Part shown: positions 25,981 to 34,398 of the stretch, piece after piece
How positions within the stretch are numbered: the stretch's first letter is position 1
Layout of the letters: each line of letters starts with the position of its first letter
Notes under the pieces: model-generated
Database searches by the model: none
Told to the model about the DNA's origin: nothing
Seen by the model: only the letters and a program-made list of their open reading frames with translations
Assembly: GCF_013409575.1 (NCBI RefSeq)
Contig: NZ_JACCCY010000006.1
Span: forward strand, 62,001 to 126,000
Source of the DNA: Macellibacteroides fermentans
GTDB taxonomy: Bacteria; Bacteroidota; Bacteroidia; Bacteroidales; Tannerellaceae
Length of the DNA stretch: 64,000 nt
Direction: 5' to 3'
Position numbers and translations under genes: made by a program

Positions 25981-27375
25981 TTATTCGACATTGAAAACAC
26001 TGAAGTTAACTATGTCCGGGATAGATGTAGATTGATTTATTGTAAGGCGAAATTCGCTGGCTGAAATTGATTTGATTTTTTTAATTCGCTTATGCCCAAC
26101 CGACTCTCCTTCGGAAACGACTAGCCATTTGCCTTTTACTTTTGCTTCAATTGTATATCGACGGATACGCTCTCCCTTTTTAATATTTTCCTGGATCATA
26201 TAATAGTTTATTTGTTGATCCTTCTTGGTGTTTAACGTGAGTACCTTTTTTTGTCCGGATGTTTTAGCGACCGGAGCAGAGAAACGACGATTAATTTCCT
26301 GGCCCATCTCCTGTAAACGTTTAGCATCTCCCGCAGGAAGCAAACCTGTGGTATCAGGTGTAAGTCCTAATATCAGAGTTGCATTACGCCCTACTGACTT
26401 TTCGTATTTATCCATCAATTCATTTAAGGAATAAATATTGTTTTCATCGCCGGGTTCCCAGAACCATTCATGTCGGCCGTTGGCACCCCTAAGCGGCGTA
26501 TCCGCCATAGCAGGCACCCAATATGCCCCATCTTTATCTCCATGCTTTAGTAAATTAAGATGATTGGAAGCCGATTCGATTTGTTTATGATGTGAGCATG
26601 GATAAGGGAAAGCCGACCAGCAGGGATATTCCACTGTTCCGGATTCGGAGCCTCCCCAACGGAAATCTGCCCGGTTTACATTGTGATAAAAAAGACAGTT
26701 GGGTTGATACTTATTCACAATGGGCTCAACATCAGGTCCATCACCTTGCGGATCATCGGCGCCCCCATCAAACCAAATCATGTAAAGCTCGCCATAACGG
26801 GTACAGATTTCTTCAACCATCTTTTCGCAATAACGTTTGTACCAAATTTGACGGTTGCGGGCGAACTCGCCCTCTCCTTCTGTCTTGAAGTTATGAATAC
26901 CTAGTAAAGAGTTCCAGCGAATACCAATGTAAATGCCCGGCTCAACACCGTACTTGCGACAAGAATTAACAAAGTCGCGAATAATATCACCTTTACCATC
27001 TCTCCACTTTACGGCTTTAAGACAATATGGATTCACATCACTTTGCCACAGCCCGAATCCTGTTTCATGGGTTGCAGTCAGTACGGCGAACTTACATCCG
27101 GCATCTTTTGCCGCTTTTATCCATTGGTCGGTATCCAATTTTGTTGGATTGAATATATTATAATCATCAACCGGAGTGGTCCGGTTGTTTCCTTGTCCGT
27201 ATCGTATGCCATCGAATACATGCAGATCGTAATGAAAAACCGCACCCATTTCTGCTTCATGCCATTTCAGTTGCCTGGGCGCAGGGGTTGGCTGTACTTT
27301 GTCAGTTTGAGCATTTCCATCCAGAAATATACCGAATGCTAAGATTAATAAATAGAATAAATTGTTTTTTGTCAT
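25981..27375 (-). CDS. GH29 alpha-L-fucosidase
   Basis: 464-residue secreted fucosidase. The frame extends upstream to 27534, but that part overlaps the preceding sulfatase gene and looks random; the ATG at 27375 directly begins a signal peptide (MTKNNLFYLLILAFG, cleaved near GNAQ) and lies 5 bases after the upstream stop. The catalytic TIM barrel shows WHEAEMGAVFHYDLHVF (about residue 37), LTATHETGFGLW (about 99) and the nucleophile region ELYMIWFDGGADD (about 205). A C-terminal beta-sandwich of about 95 residues follows. Sitting between two sulfatases, it likely removes fucose from sulfated host or algal glycans. Confidence 0.9.
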   Translation of the reverse strand: MTKNNLFYLLILAFGIFLDGNAQTDKVQPTPAPRQLKWHEAEMGAVFHYDLHVFDGIRYGQGNNRTTPVDDYNIFNPTKLDTDQWIKAAKDAGCKFAVLTATHETGFGLWQSDVNPYCLKAVKWRDGKGDIIRDFVNSCRKYGVEPGIYIGIRWNSLLGIHNFKTEGEGEFARNRQIWYKRYCEKMVEEICTRYGELYMIWFDGGADDPQGDGPDVEPIVNKYQPNCLFYHNVNRADFRWGGSESGTVEYPCWSAFPYPCSHHKQIESASNHLNLLKHGDKDGAYWVPAMADTPLRGANGRHEWFWEPGDENNIYSLNELMDKYEKSVGRNATLILGLTPDTTGLLPAGDAKRLQEMGQEINRRFSAPVAKTSGQKKVLTLNTKKDQQINYYMIQENIKKGERIRRYTIEAKVKGKWLVVSEGESVGHKRIKKIKSISASEFRLTINQSTSIPDIVNFSVFNVE

Positions 27376-27380
27376 CGTAT

Positions 27381-28841
27381 TTAGTTTATGTAATTTGCAA
27401 ACGGGTCGTTGGTTCGCTGCAGGTGTGCTTTTAATTGGCTTGTAAGCTTTTTGACCAGTTCCGGATTTTTGCTGGCAACGTTGTTTAATTGCCAGGGATC
27501 GGTTTGTCTGTCGAACAGGAAGTACTCTTTGCACACCCCTTTTTCGGCACGAATAGCAAAAGTATAGCGTTTATTGCGTAATCCGCGGCGTCCCGAAGAT
27601 AGATCGGACGACACAATAAAATAGTAAGGCTGAACTACCTCTAATTCATTGTCTGCAGATAACACCCCCGAGGCCAGGTTGTAGGTCTGAGTCCCTTCCG
27701 GAATATCTTTTTCGAAGCCCATTATGGATAATAGCGTAGGACCAAGATCTGAGAAACCGATCATTAGATTTTCATCTTTACGAGGTTTAAGCTTATCGGG
27801 CCACGAGATAATCATCGGAATGCGCATAGACTCCTCGTACATTGTATTTTTGCCGATAGTTTCGTGCATTCCCATGGCATCGCCATGATCTGAAGTAAAT
27901 ACAACGATTGTATTATCGAACACCCCCTCTTCTTTAAGAGATTCTATGATACGGCCTATCTGATCGTCCACCCCGGTCATACATGCATAATAATTCAGGA
28001 CATTGGCTTTATAGAATTCAACAAATTTTTTGTCGCCAGCCAAAAGACTCTCAGGAATAGCAAGAGAATCGACATTTACATGCTGGTATACCGCTTTGTA
28101 TTTTTCGGGAACAAGCTCGTATCCGGTATGCGGAGGATTCATCGAGACAACCAGGGCAAACGGCTTTTCCGGATTACGGAACCGGCCATCCTCGTTCTTG
28201 ATATATTCGATGGCACGGTTGGCTTCGAATGTAGGTCCCCATTCAGAAACATAGTAAAAGCTGTCGCGGCTGCTATGGGTATCCCAGTACATAGGTTTGA
28301 GATGATCGTCGTATGTGCCGTAAGCAGTCCATAAGTCAAAACCATGACGGCGATTGGAGGGGCACCACTCGTTCCATGCCACTTTCCCTTTGTTATTGCT
28401 TGTATTCACATAGGGAGCAACGGGTGCATCCAAGTGCCATTTGCCAAGGTATCCGGTGGCATATCCTTTCTCTTTCAATACATCACTCCAGCAACGAACA
28501 TCTGTTTCCAGTTCGACACCATGAGGTGTATTGTCTGAATTGCAGTTGCCGGTAACTTTGTTTGATACAGGATATAAGCCGGTCATCAACATGGCTCTGG
28601 CCGGAGACGATACCGGATAGCAACTAACAGCATCTGTAAAGTGAACCCCTGCCGAGGCAAGCTTATCCAGATTAGGAGTTTTAACCGGCTCAATGTTGAG
28701 ATACCCTATGGCATTTCCCCTCCATTGATCGGCCATTATAAACAAGAGATTAGGAGTTTTTCCTTTTTCTTTGGCGCTGAGAGACGTTCCCATCAAACAG
28801 ACTGATGAGAGCAGCAGACTTAGTTTTGTGTAGTTTAACAT
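27381..28841 (-). CDS. Serine-type sulfatase, first gene of the sulfatase-fucosidase operon
   Basis: 486-residue exported S1 sulfatase. The open frame begins at 28904, but the ATG at 28841 starts a clean signal peptide (MLNYTKLSLLLSSVCLMG) and the upstream promoter box would otherwise lie inside the gene, so 28841 is chosen. FIMADQWRGN (about residue 34) is the metal site; the maturation motif is S-S-P-A-R at residues 78-82, serine type, with Ala instead of the common Ser/Thr at the fourth position. GKWHLD (about 136) and FTSDHGDAMGMHE (about 300) are also present. The fucosidase follows after 5 bases. Confidence 0.9.
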   Translation of the reverse strand: MLNYTKLSLLLSSVCLMGTSLSAKEKGKTPNLLFIMADQWRGNAIGYLNIEPVKTPNLDKLASAGVHFTDAVSCYPVSSPARAMLMTGLYPVSNKVTGNCNSDNTPHGVELETDVRCWSDVLKEKGYATGYLGKWHLDAPVAPYVNTSNNKGKVAWNEWCPSNRRHGFDLWTAYGTYDDHLKPMYWDTHSSRDSFYYVSEWGPTFEANRAIEYIKNEDGRFRNPEKPFALVVSMNPPHTGYELVPEKYKAVYQHVNVDSLAIPESLLAGDKKFVEFYKANVLNYYACMTGVDDQIGRIIESLKEEGVFDNTIVVFTSDHGDAMGMHETIGKNTMYEESMRIPMIISWPDKLKPRKDENLMIGFSDLGPTLLSIMGFEKDIPEGTQTYNLASGVLSADNELEVVQPYYFIVSSDLSSGRRGLRNKRYTFAIRAEKGVCKEYFLFDRQTDPWQLNNVASKNPELVKKLTSQLKAHLQRTNDPFANYIN

Positions 28842-28876
28842 GGTGTATTCAGATAAAGTGAGACGTTTATAGAGGG

Positions 28877-28905
28877 CAAAGATAGTAAACAAAACAGCAA
28901 ACAAA
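28877..28905 (-). promoter_or_regulatory. Promoter of sulfatase-fucosidase-sulfatase operon
   Basis: Minus-strand TATCTTTG at 28877-28884 (full -7 match) with TTTG at 28902-28905, 17 bases apart; 36 bases from the start codon at 28841. Confidence 0.7.
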
Positions 28906-28943
28906 AAAAAGAAGCAAGAAACAGGCGGATAGACTGTTCTTGC
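28906..28943 (-). terminator. Terminator after glutathione peroxidase gene
   Basis: Minus-strand stem (28934-28943 with 28914-28924, one bulged base) followed by an uninterrupted T-rich stretch (the A-run at 28903-28910 on plus). It overlaps the -33 element of the downstream sulfatase operon. Confidence 0.75.
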
Positions 28944-29093
28944 CTCTTAATCATAGTTAACATTTTGTCAGCCTTTAACTCTGAAAACCGGAATTTTCAT
29001 TCATTACCGCTGATGAAGCAAATGTATACTTAAGCTTTTATTTACACAAGTTTGTAGTTAATAAATTAGCTAATCCTGCTGTTAAACATATAA

Positions 29094-29642
29094 CTAATTC
29101 TTCTTCCCTTCAATCCACTGCACAATCTTATCGGAAAGGGGACTTTCTTTGGGTGCCACAAAGTCCACCCAGTTTCCGTTTTCGTCTATCATAAACTTCT
29201 GGAAGTTCCATTGAACCTCAGCATCGGCCTTCCCATTTTCACTTTTTTGTGTCAGCCATTTATAAAGAGCGTCCATATCATCTCCCTTTACCGATATTTT
29301 TGACATAACAGGAAATGTTACATTGTAATTCAAAGTACAGAATTCCATAATCTCCTCGTTGGTGCCGGGTTCCTGACCATTAAAGTTGTTGGCCGGAAAG
29401 GCGATGATTGTAAACTTATCTCCACCATACTTTTCAAACAACAACTGTAACTTTTCGTACTGGGGGGTAAGCCCACATTTGGATGCGGTATTCACCACAA
29501 GCACTTTTTTACCTTTTAGAGACGAAAGGTGGAAGTCCGTGCCATCCATAGCCTTGACTGTAAAGTCGTGAAATGATTTTGTCTGTGCCATTGTAAATAG
29601 AGGCAATATTGCCATACATAAAATGAATGTAAAAGTCTTCAT
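29094..29642 (-). CDS. Secreted glutathione peroxidase-like thiol peroxidase
   Basis: 182-residue protein of the GPx family with a signal peptide (residues 1-19, TMAQ). The peroxidatic Cys56 lies in VVNTASKCGLTPQYEKL, and the Gln and Trp partners of the active site are expected in FPANNFNGQEPGTNEEI (about residue 83) and VQWNFQKFMID (about 144); the latter WNFxKF block is a family hallmark. Bacterial members use thioredoxin rather than glutathione. Export suggests detoxification of peroxides in the periplasm. It follows the FemAB-like gene after 54 bases and ends at a strong terminator. Confidence 0.9.
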   Translation of the reverse strand: MKTFTFILCMAILPLFTMAQTKSFHDFTVKAMDGTDFHLSSLKGKKVLVVNTASKCGLTPQYEKLQLLFEKYGGDKFTIIAFPANNFNGQEPGTNEEIMEFCTLNYNVTFPVMSKISVKGDDMDALYKWLTQKSENGKADAEVQWNFQKFMIDENGNWVDFVAPKESPLSDKIVQWIEGKKN

Positions 29643-29696
29643 ACAATTTTCGTTTTCTATTCTAACAGAAAAAGCTATTCGAAGGTTCTTACATCC

Positions 29697-30815
29697 TTAC
29701 AGATGGTATCCCTGACTGCTCATCTCCGTAGCGAGGAACATGCGGTATTGATCCTCTTTAAAAGGATAATCCCAGCATCCCATCTGATGGAAAAGCTGTC
29801 CCCCGAATCCCATTTTGAATTTATACAATCCATACATCGGATGCGAAGGTTCCGGTCCGGGTGATACGCCAAACATGTCGTATTCTGTACAACCGCTTGC
29901 CTTGGCAATCCGTATTGCCTCCCATTGCAAAGCATAGGTAGGCATACAATTCCGATGCTGCGATGAGGATGCTCCGTAAAGATAGGTTCCTCTGTTGCCT
30001 GACAGAACTAAAAATATGGCAGCCAAGGCTTCTCCATCTTTCTCTGCCAGAAGAAGCTCCACCGTAGCAGGCGAAAGCGTGTCGTCTGCTTTAGCTGCAA
30101 GAACAGATTTAAAATATTCTATATCGTTCAGAAAGATCCCGTTGCGCTGGGCCGTATCGCTATAAAGCTTATACCATAGCGGAAGTTCTTCCATTCCGGC
30201 ACGTCGTACGGTCACCCCTTTTCTGGCAGCCAGATGAATGTTGTAACGGGTTTTAGGTTTCATGCGGGCCAGCAACGTCTGTTCGTCCGGAATCAAATCC
30301 AGATAAACGGTATGAGCCGGCAGAATGTCGGAGTTGGCACGCTTCAGGTTCCAGTTATTGGTGTTATAATTTAGACGGAACTCCTGGTATTTTCGGTCGG
30401 GCGGACCTTCCCAGGTATTGGACTCATTGTAATTCTCCGGTTTGTCCCAATGGGATTGCCAGGCAAGATCATACCGTATACCAATACACGACTTAGGCAG
30501 GTAGGAGCGAAGTATTTCGGATAGCTCTTCCAGAAATTCGCCTTGCACCTCTTCGGATGGTTCCAACTCAGGACCATACGGAACGTAGGCAATGCTGGTA
30601 TCTTTGTTCAGTGCTTGCTGGAGAATCAACAAATCGGCGTATGTGGATGTTTTTGTCAAGTCATCCACATACACCTCACTGTTCTTTACTTTAAAATCAA
30701 AAGCTTTAGACTCTATGCCCTGGTATGATTTTACTTCCGCCCAGAATGCGGTTTGTTGTACGATTGGGGTCAGCGCCACCGCCCTGATCTCTTTCTTTTC
30801 AACATCGATTGTCAT
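29697..30815 (-). CDS. FemAB-like peptidyltransferase (GNAT fold)
   Basis: 372-residue cytoplasmic protein with two GNAT-like halves, as in FemA/FemB-type aminoacyltransferases that add amino acids to the peptidoglycan stem peptide from aminoacyl-tRNA. Recognisable parts are TVYLDLIPDEQTLLARMKPKTRYNIHLAARKGVTVRR (about residues 165-202) and the C-terminal GVSPGPEPSHPMYGLYKFKMGFGGQ. A typical staphylococcal pentaglycine bridge is not expected in Bacteroidota, so the amino acid and substrate are unknown. It has its own -7 box in the 61-base gap after the large dehydrogenase gene. Confidence 0.8.
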   Translation of the reverse strand: MTIDVEKKEIRAVALTPIVQQTAFWAEVKSYQGIESKAFDFKVKNSEVYVDDLTKTSTYADLLILQQALNKDTSIAYVPYGPELEPSEEVQGEFLEELSEILRSYLPKSCIGIRYDLAWQSHWDKPENYNESNTWEGPPDRKYQEFRLNYNTNNWNLKRANSDILPAHTVYLDLIPDEQTLLARMKPKTRYNIHLAARKGVTVRRAGMEELPLWYKLYSDTAQRNGIFLNDIEYFKSVLAAKADDTLSPATVELLLAEKDGEALAAIFLVLSGNRGTYLYGASSSQHRNCMPTYALQWEAIRIAKASGCTEYDMFGVSPGPEPSHPMYGLYKFKMGFGGQLFHQMGCWDYPFKEDQYRMFLATEMSSQGYHL

Positions 30816-30841
30816 TTCTATTACTTCTTTGTTTCAGCCTG

Positions 30842-30849
30842 CAAAGGTA
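30842..30849 (-). promoter_or_regulatory. -7 box of FemAB-like gene
   Basis: Minus-strand TACCTTTG, full match, 27 bases before the start codon. Confidence 0.6.
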
Positions 30850-30876
30850 GCCAATCTAATAATAGAAAGCAATTTG

Positions 30877-33681
30877 TTAGCTGTTTCCGCCTTTTTGCTT
30901 TGTACACTGGTCCACCAGGTAAACAATTGACAGGTAAGGAATGTCTGAGTTGGTTGTGAGTCCGATCTCGCAAGTCCGGCTATTGGAATACCCCACCTCA
31001 ATACCCGCTTTCTCTAGCTGAGGCCGAAGCTTCCTTAAAGCATAGGCATTCACTTCGGGATGAGTAAATCCCTTATCTCCGGCAAAGCCGCAACAGCCCA
31101 CCTCTTCGGGTACAAGAACCTTTTCAGAACAAAGTCCGGCTAAAGCAATCAACTGTTTTTCCAGCTTCATTTTTTTCATGGAACAGGTTATATGAATGGC
31201 CACCGGTTGTTTTATGGGCGTAAATTCCAGCTTGTCGCACAAGAAGGTAAGAATAAATTCGGCCGGTTCGTATAGCTTTACACTTTTCATGGTGTTACGC
31301 ATCCGGTACAGGCAAGGACTTTGGTCACATAAAACCGGATACCGGCCGTTTTCGGTTGCGATGTACAGCGCCTCTTCAAGCTCTACAGCTTTACGGTCAG
31401 CTATTTCGGGCATACCTTTGCTTTCCCATATGGTGCCACAACATAACTTATTCATGTTAGAGGGGAATATCACCTCGTATCCCGCCTTTTCGAGTAAGGC
31501 GACCGTCTTGTCGACCAGAGGCGTATGGTCCGGCGAACTATGGGCTGTACCCATGGTTTGATTCAGACAACTGGGGAAGTACACCACCTTCAGTTCGCTT
31601 TTTAGCGATCCGGTTGCTTTGGGTGTATAGGCTTTGGGCATGGCTGATGTCCATAAAGGAATGGAGTTGCCTGAAACAGAACGGAGACCTTTTGCTAATG
31701 CGGTCATATTCCGGGTGCCGATAATTGAGTGAGCTGTATCGGCCAATGTGAGAACCGGACGAAGCATCGCTTTTACACCGGCAAAGTGATTGGCAGTCCA
31801 CATCCCCAACTGATACCCAATACTGTCCTGGGGCAGAAGTTCGGCCCTGAGGTCATGGGTAAGATGCCCCGTGTTTATATTCATCGGACAGGAGGTGGCG
31901 CATAAACCGTCTCCTGCACAGGTGTCGTTGCCGGCATAAGCGTATTGCTTTTTCAATCGCTTCAATCTTTCCTGTTGTTCGGGGATGTTCTTGATGCGGG
32001 TGATTTCGCGCTGAGCAACGATCCGTTGTCGTGATGACAAGGTAAATCCTGCCGTAAGACAATTTACTTCGCAGAATCCGCATTCAATGCATTTATCCAC
32101 ATGTTCGTTGGTCAGAGGCATCGGTTTGAAATGGCGGATATGGCAATGAGGATCATCGTTGAATATCACTCCCGGATTTAGCAAGTTCTTAGGATCAAAC
32201 AAAGACTTGATCTCTTTCATCAAAGCGAATGCCTTTTCGCCCCATTCATACTGAACAAAAGGAGCCATGTTTCGCCCTGTACCGTGTTCGGCTTTGAGTG
32301 AACCGTCGTATTTATCCACTACCAGTGTTTTGATCTCGTTCATGAGGCTTTCGTATTGAGCCACCTGCTCACGGGTGTCGAACGACTGGTTGATAATGAA
32401 GTGATAATTCCCTTCCAGCGCATGCCCGTATATACAGGCATCCGGATAGCCATGTTTTTCTAACAATTGCTGCAGATCGGCCGTTGCTTCAGGCAGATCT
32501 TCAATATGAAAGGCCACATCTTCAATCAGGGTGGTGGTACCCGGTTTGCGGGTTCCGCCTACCGAGGGGAAAATACCCGAACGGATGGCCCAGTAAGGGG
32601 CATACTCTTCCTCTTTATCGGTAAATTTTACAGGAACGGCTGTTTTAAATGCGCTCAAGATACCTTCAATCTGTTCAATCTGACCGTAAAGCTCTTCCTT
32701 TGTGTTAGCCATAGTTTCGGTAAGAACAGCTGTAAGTCCCCTTCCGGTTGGGTCATTAACCGACTCAAGCGATTTCTTATCCAGCAGTTCGGCCCCCATT
32801 ACCGGTCCTTTCTTCATCGCTACTACAGCCCTGCAAGCCTCTTTGATGTCATTGAAATAAAGCATTGCGCTGGCCTTGAACGGATAATCTTTACCGGTTT
32901 TCATGGTAAATTCCGATAAAAAAGCCAATGTCCCTTCCGATCCCACCAGTAAATGGGTGATGATGTCGAAGGGATCCCGGTAAATTGCCAGGGGAAGTAT
33001 ATTCAGTCCGGTTACATTCTTGATGGAATATTTGTGAAGAATACGGGAAAGGAAAGGCTCGTCTGCTTGCACATAATCGCGTAACTGCTCAATCTTCTCT
33101 ATAAAACCGGGTTTAGATTTGCGGAAATTTTCTTTACTCTGCTCGCTGGAAGTGTCAAGAATGGTTCCATCGGCAAATACGATGCGTGCCGTGAGCAACA
33201 TTTTGTCGCTGTTGGCATGAGTTCCACAGTTCATACCGGAGGCGTTGTTCATCACGATGCCACCCACCATGGCCGATTTGACCGAGGCAGGATCTGGTGC
33301 AAATTTCCGGCCGAAGGGTTTTAAAATCTGATTAACCCGTTCGCCAATGATTCCGGGTTGCAGTGTAATTGTTTCAAGATCTTCGGAAATAGAATACTTT
33401 TCCCAATGTTTGCCAGCTACGATCAGAATCGAATCGCTGATACTTTGTCCCGAAAGGCTGGTGCCAGCCGCTCTGAATGTAACAGGAAGATTGTGTTTGT
33501 CTGCCAGCGCCAACAAGCGGGAAACCTCGTCTTCGTTCATCGAGCGTACAACAATCTGGGGAATCAACCGGTAAAATCCGGCATCTGTGCCCCAGGTAAG
33601 CAGACGAAGATCGTCTGTGTAGATGCGCTCATCCGGAATAAATCCAGAAATTTCATGTAAATAAGCTTTATATGCTTCCAT
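30877..33681 (-). CDS. FAD-linked oxidase fused to Fe-S/CCG domains (D-2-hydroxyacid dehydrogenase-like)
   Basis: 934-residue fusion. N-terminal PCMH-type FAD-binding domain (PVTFRAAGTSLSGQSIS at about residue 64; VGGIVMNNASGMNCG at about 139), FAD-oxidase C-terminal domain, then two 4Fe-4S motifs (CIECGFCEVNC at about 540 and CAGDGLCATSCPM at about 600), and two CCG cysteine-rich domains (CCGTIWESKG at about 752, CCGFAGDKGF at about 867) like those of GlpC/GlcF. The architecture matches large D-lactate, glycolate or D-2-hydroxyglutarate dehydrogenases feeding electrons to quinone at the membrane. Which 2-hydroxyacid is used cannot be read. Gene stands alone on the minus strand. Confidence 0.88.
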   Translation of the reverse strand: MEAYKAYLHEISGFIPDERIYTDDLRLLTWGTDAGFYRLIPQIVVRSMNEDEVSRLLALADKHNLPVTFRAAGTSLSGQSISDSILIVAGKHWEKYSISEDLETITLQPGIIGERVNQILKPFGRKFAPDPASVKSAMVGGIVMNNASGMNCGTHANSDKMLLTARIVFADGTILDTSSEQSKENFRKSKPGFIEKIEQLRDYVQADEPFLSRILHKYSIKNVTGLNILPLAIYRDPFDIITHLLVGSEGTLAFLSEFTMKTGKDYPFKASAMLYFNDIKEACRAVVAMKKGPVMGAELLDKKSLESVNDPTGRGLTAVLTETMANTKEELYGQIEQIEGILSAFKTAVPVKFTDKEEEYAPYWAIRSGIFPSVGGTRKPGTTTLIEDVAFHIEDLPEATADLQQLLEKHGYPDACIYGHALEGNYHFIINQSFDTREQVAQYESLMNEIKTLVVDKYDGSLKAEHGTGRNMAPFVQYEWGEKAFALMKEIKSLFDPKNLLNPGVIFNDDPHCHIRHFKPMPLTNEHVDKCIECGFCEVNCLTAGFTLSSRQRIVAQREITRIKNIPEQQERLKRLKKQYAYAGNDTCAGDGLCATSCPMNINTGHLTHDLRAELLPQDSIGYQLGMWTANHFAGVKAMLRPVLTLADTAHSIIGTRNMTALAKGLRSVSGNSIPLWTSAMPKAYTPKATGSLKSELKVVYFPSCLNQTMGTAHSSPDHTPLVDKTVALLEKAGYEVIFPSNMNKLCCGTIWESKGMPEIADRKAVELEEALYIATENGRYPVLCDQSPCLYRMRNTMKSVKLYEPAEFILTFLCDKLEFTPIKQPVAIHITCSMKKMKLEKQLIALAGLCSEKVLVPEEVGCCGFAGDKGFTHPEVNAYALRKLRPQLEKAGIEVGYSNSRTCEIGLTTNSDIPYLSIVYLVDQCTKQKGGNS

Positions 33682-33862
33682 GTTGTGATTTGATTTAAAG
33701 TTTGCATCGCTTTTCCGTCGAAAAGGATACGGCTGCGAAGGTCTTCACTTCCATTCATTTTATCAAGTAAATCAGCCTGTTTTTTCTATTCCATTTAAAT
33801 TTGTTGTTCAAAAGTTTTTAGAGTGATAATAGAAGTTGGCTTATGTAAAAAACTCCCCTTTT

Positions 33863-33956
33863 AGTGAAGGATAATTAGAATAGTGAAATAAAAAGTGAAG
33901 GATATTTGATGGAAAGTGAAGGATATCAGGTGGAAAGTGAAGGATATTTGTTTGTG
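33863..33956. repeat. 21-bp tandem repeats with AGTGAAGGATA core
   Basis: Three exact-period 21-bp units begin at 33894, 33915 and 33936, each starting AGTGAAGGATAT. A fourth copy of the core begins at 33863 and a shortened one at 33882. Two more core copies (AGTGAAGGA and TGTGAAGGA) follow at about 33999-34016. Confidence 0.85.
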
Positions 33957-34149
33957 TAGTAAATGTAACTATCAGGTAGCTAGTTGTTTGTGTTGAAAAG
34001 TGAAGGATGTGAAGGATTTTTTTGCAAAATTGGATGTAAAACGAGCAAGCAGCGCTTTATTTGTATTCCGGCTTGGATAATGAAAATAAAATAGCATGCT
34101 ATCAACTATTACTTTGCTTTAAGTCTTTTAATGTTTTCAATACGAGGAA

Positions 34150-34325
34150 CTATTCGTTTGCCAATTGGATACCTTGCGTTTGACAATTGTTCAACGCAAA
34201 GTATCCATATGTTGACTTTGCGTTGAACAATTGTCAAACGAATAGAGCATCGTTATAAAACAAATAGTTCTTCGTTATAAAACAAATAGATGTTCGTTGT
34301 GAAGCAAATAGATGTTCGTATTCTA
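34150..34325. repeat. Eight contiguous 22-bp units, partly inverted
   Basis: Units start at 34150, 34172, 34194, 34216, 34238, 34260, 34282 and 34304 with no spacers. Units 1, 2 and 4 share a pattern like CTATTCGTTTGACAATTG; units 5-8 share ACAAATAGATGTTCGTTATA. The start of one type (CTATTCGT) is the reverse complement of the start of the other (ACGAATAG). Because of this, 34177-34202 and 34215-34240 form a perfect 26-bp inverted repeat with a 12-base loop. Confidence 0.85.
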
Positions 34326-34370
34326 AAAAAGAAAGCGTCCTGTCTGGTGTGTCTCACCTGGCAGGACGCT
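34324..34370 (-). terminator. Terminator of the oxidoreductase/isomerase operon
   Basis: Minus-strand stem: AGCGTCCTG at 34362-34370 (complement) pairs with 34334-34342, with additional inner pairing, followed by a T-rich run over 34324-34333. It lies about 30 bases after the stop of the gene at 34399 and touches the end of the 22-bp array. Confidence 0.8.
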
Positions 34371-34398
34371 CGTTAATGTAATAAGAAGTAGAGTTTTT

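Larger units (their letters stand above)
33682..34398. other. 717-bp gene-free region rich in short tandem repeats
   Basis: No plausible gene on either strand. The interval holds 21-bp repeats (33863-33956), further AGTGAAGGA-like copies near 33998-34016, an eight-unit 22-bp array (34150-34325) and a terminator (34334-34370). About half of the interval is repeat; the rest is AT-rich and shows no structure I recognise. Confidence 0.75.

Noticed and set aside
27376-27534. 53-residue N-terminal extension of the fucosidase
   Set aside because: It overlaps the preceding sulfatase gene, is not hydrophobic or conserved-looking, and the ATG at 27375 starts a clear signal peptide.
34150-34325. Possible CRISPR array
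   Set aside because: Units are contiguous 22-mers without spacers, are only loosely similar, change orientation, and no cas gene is present.
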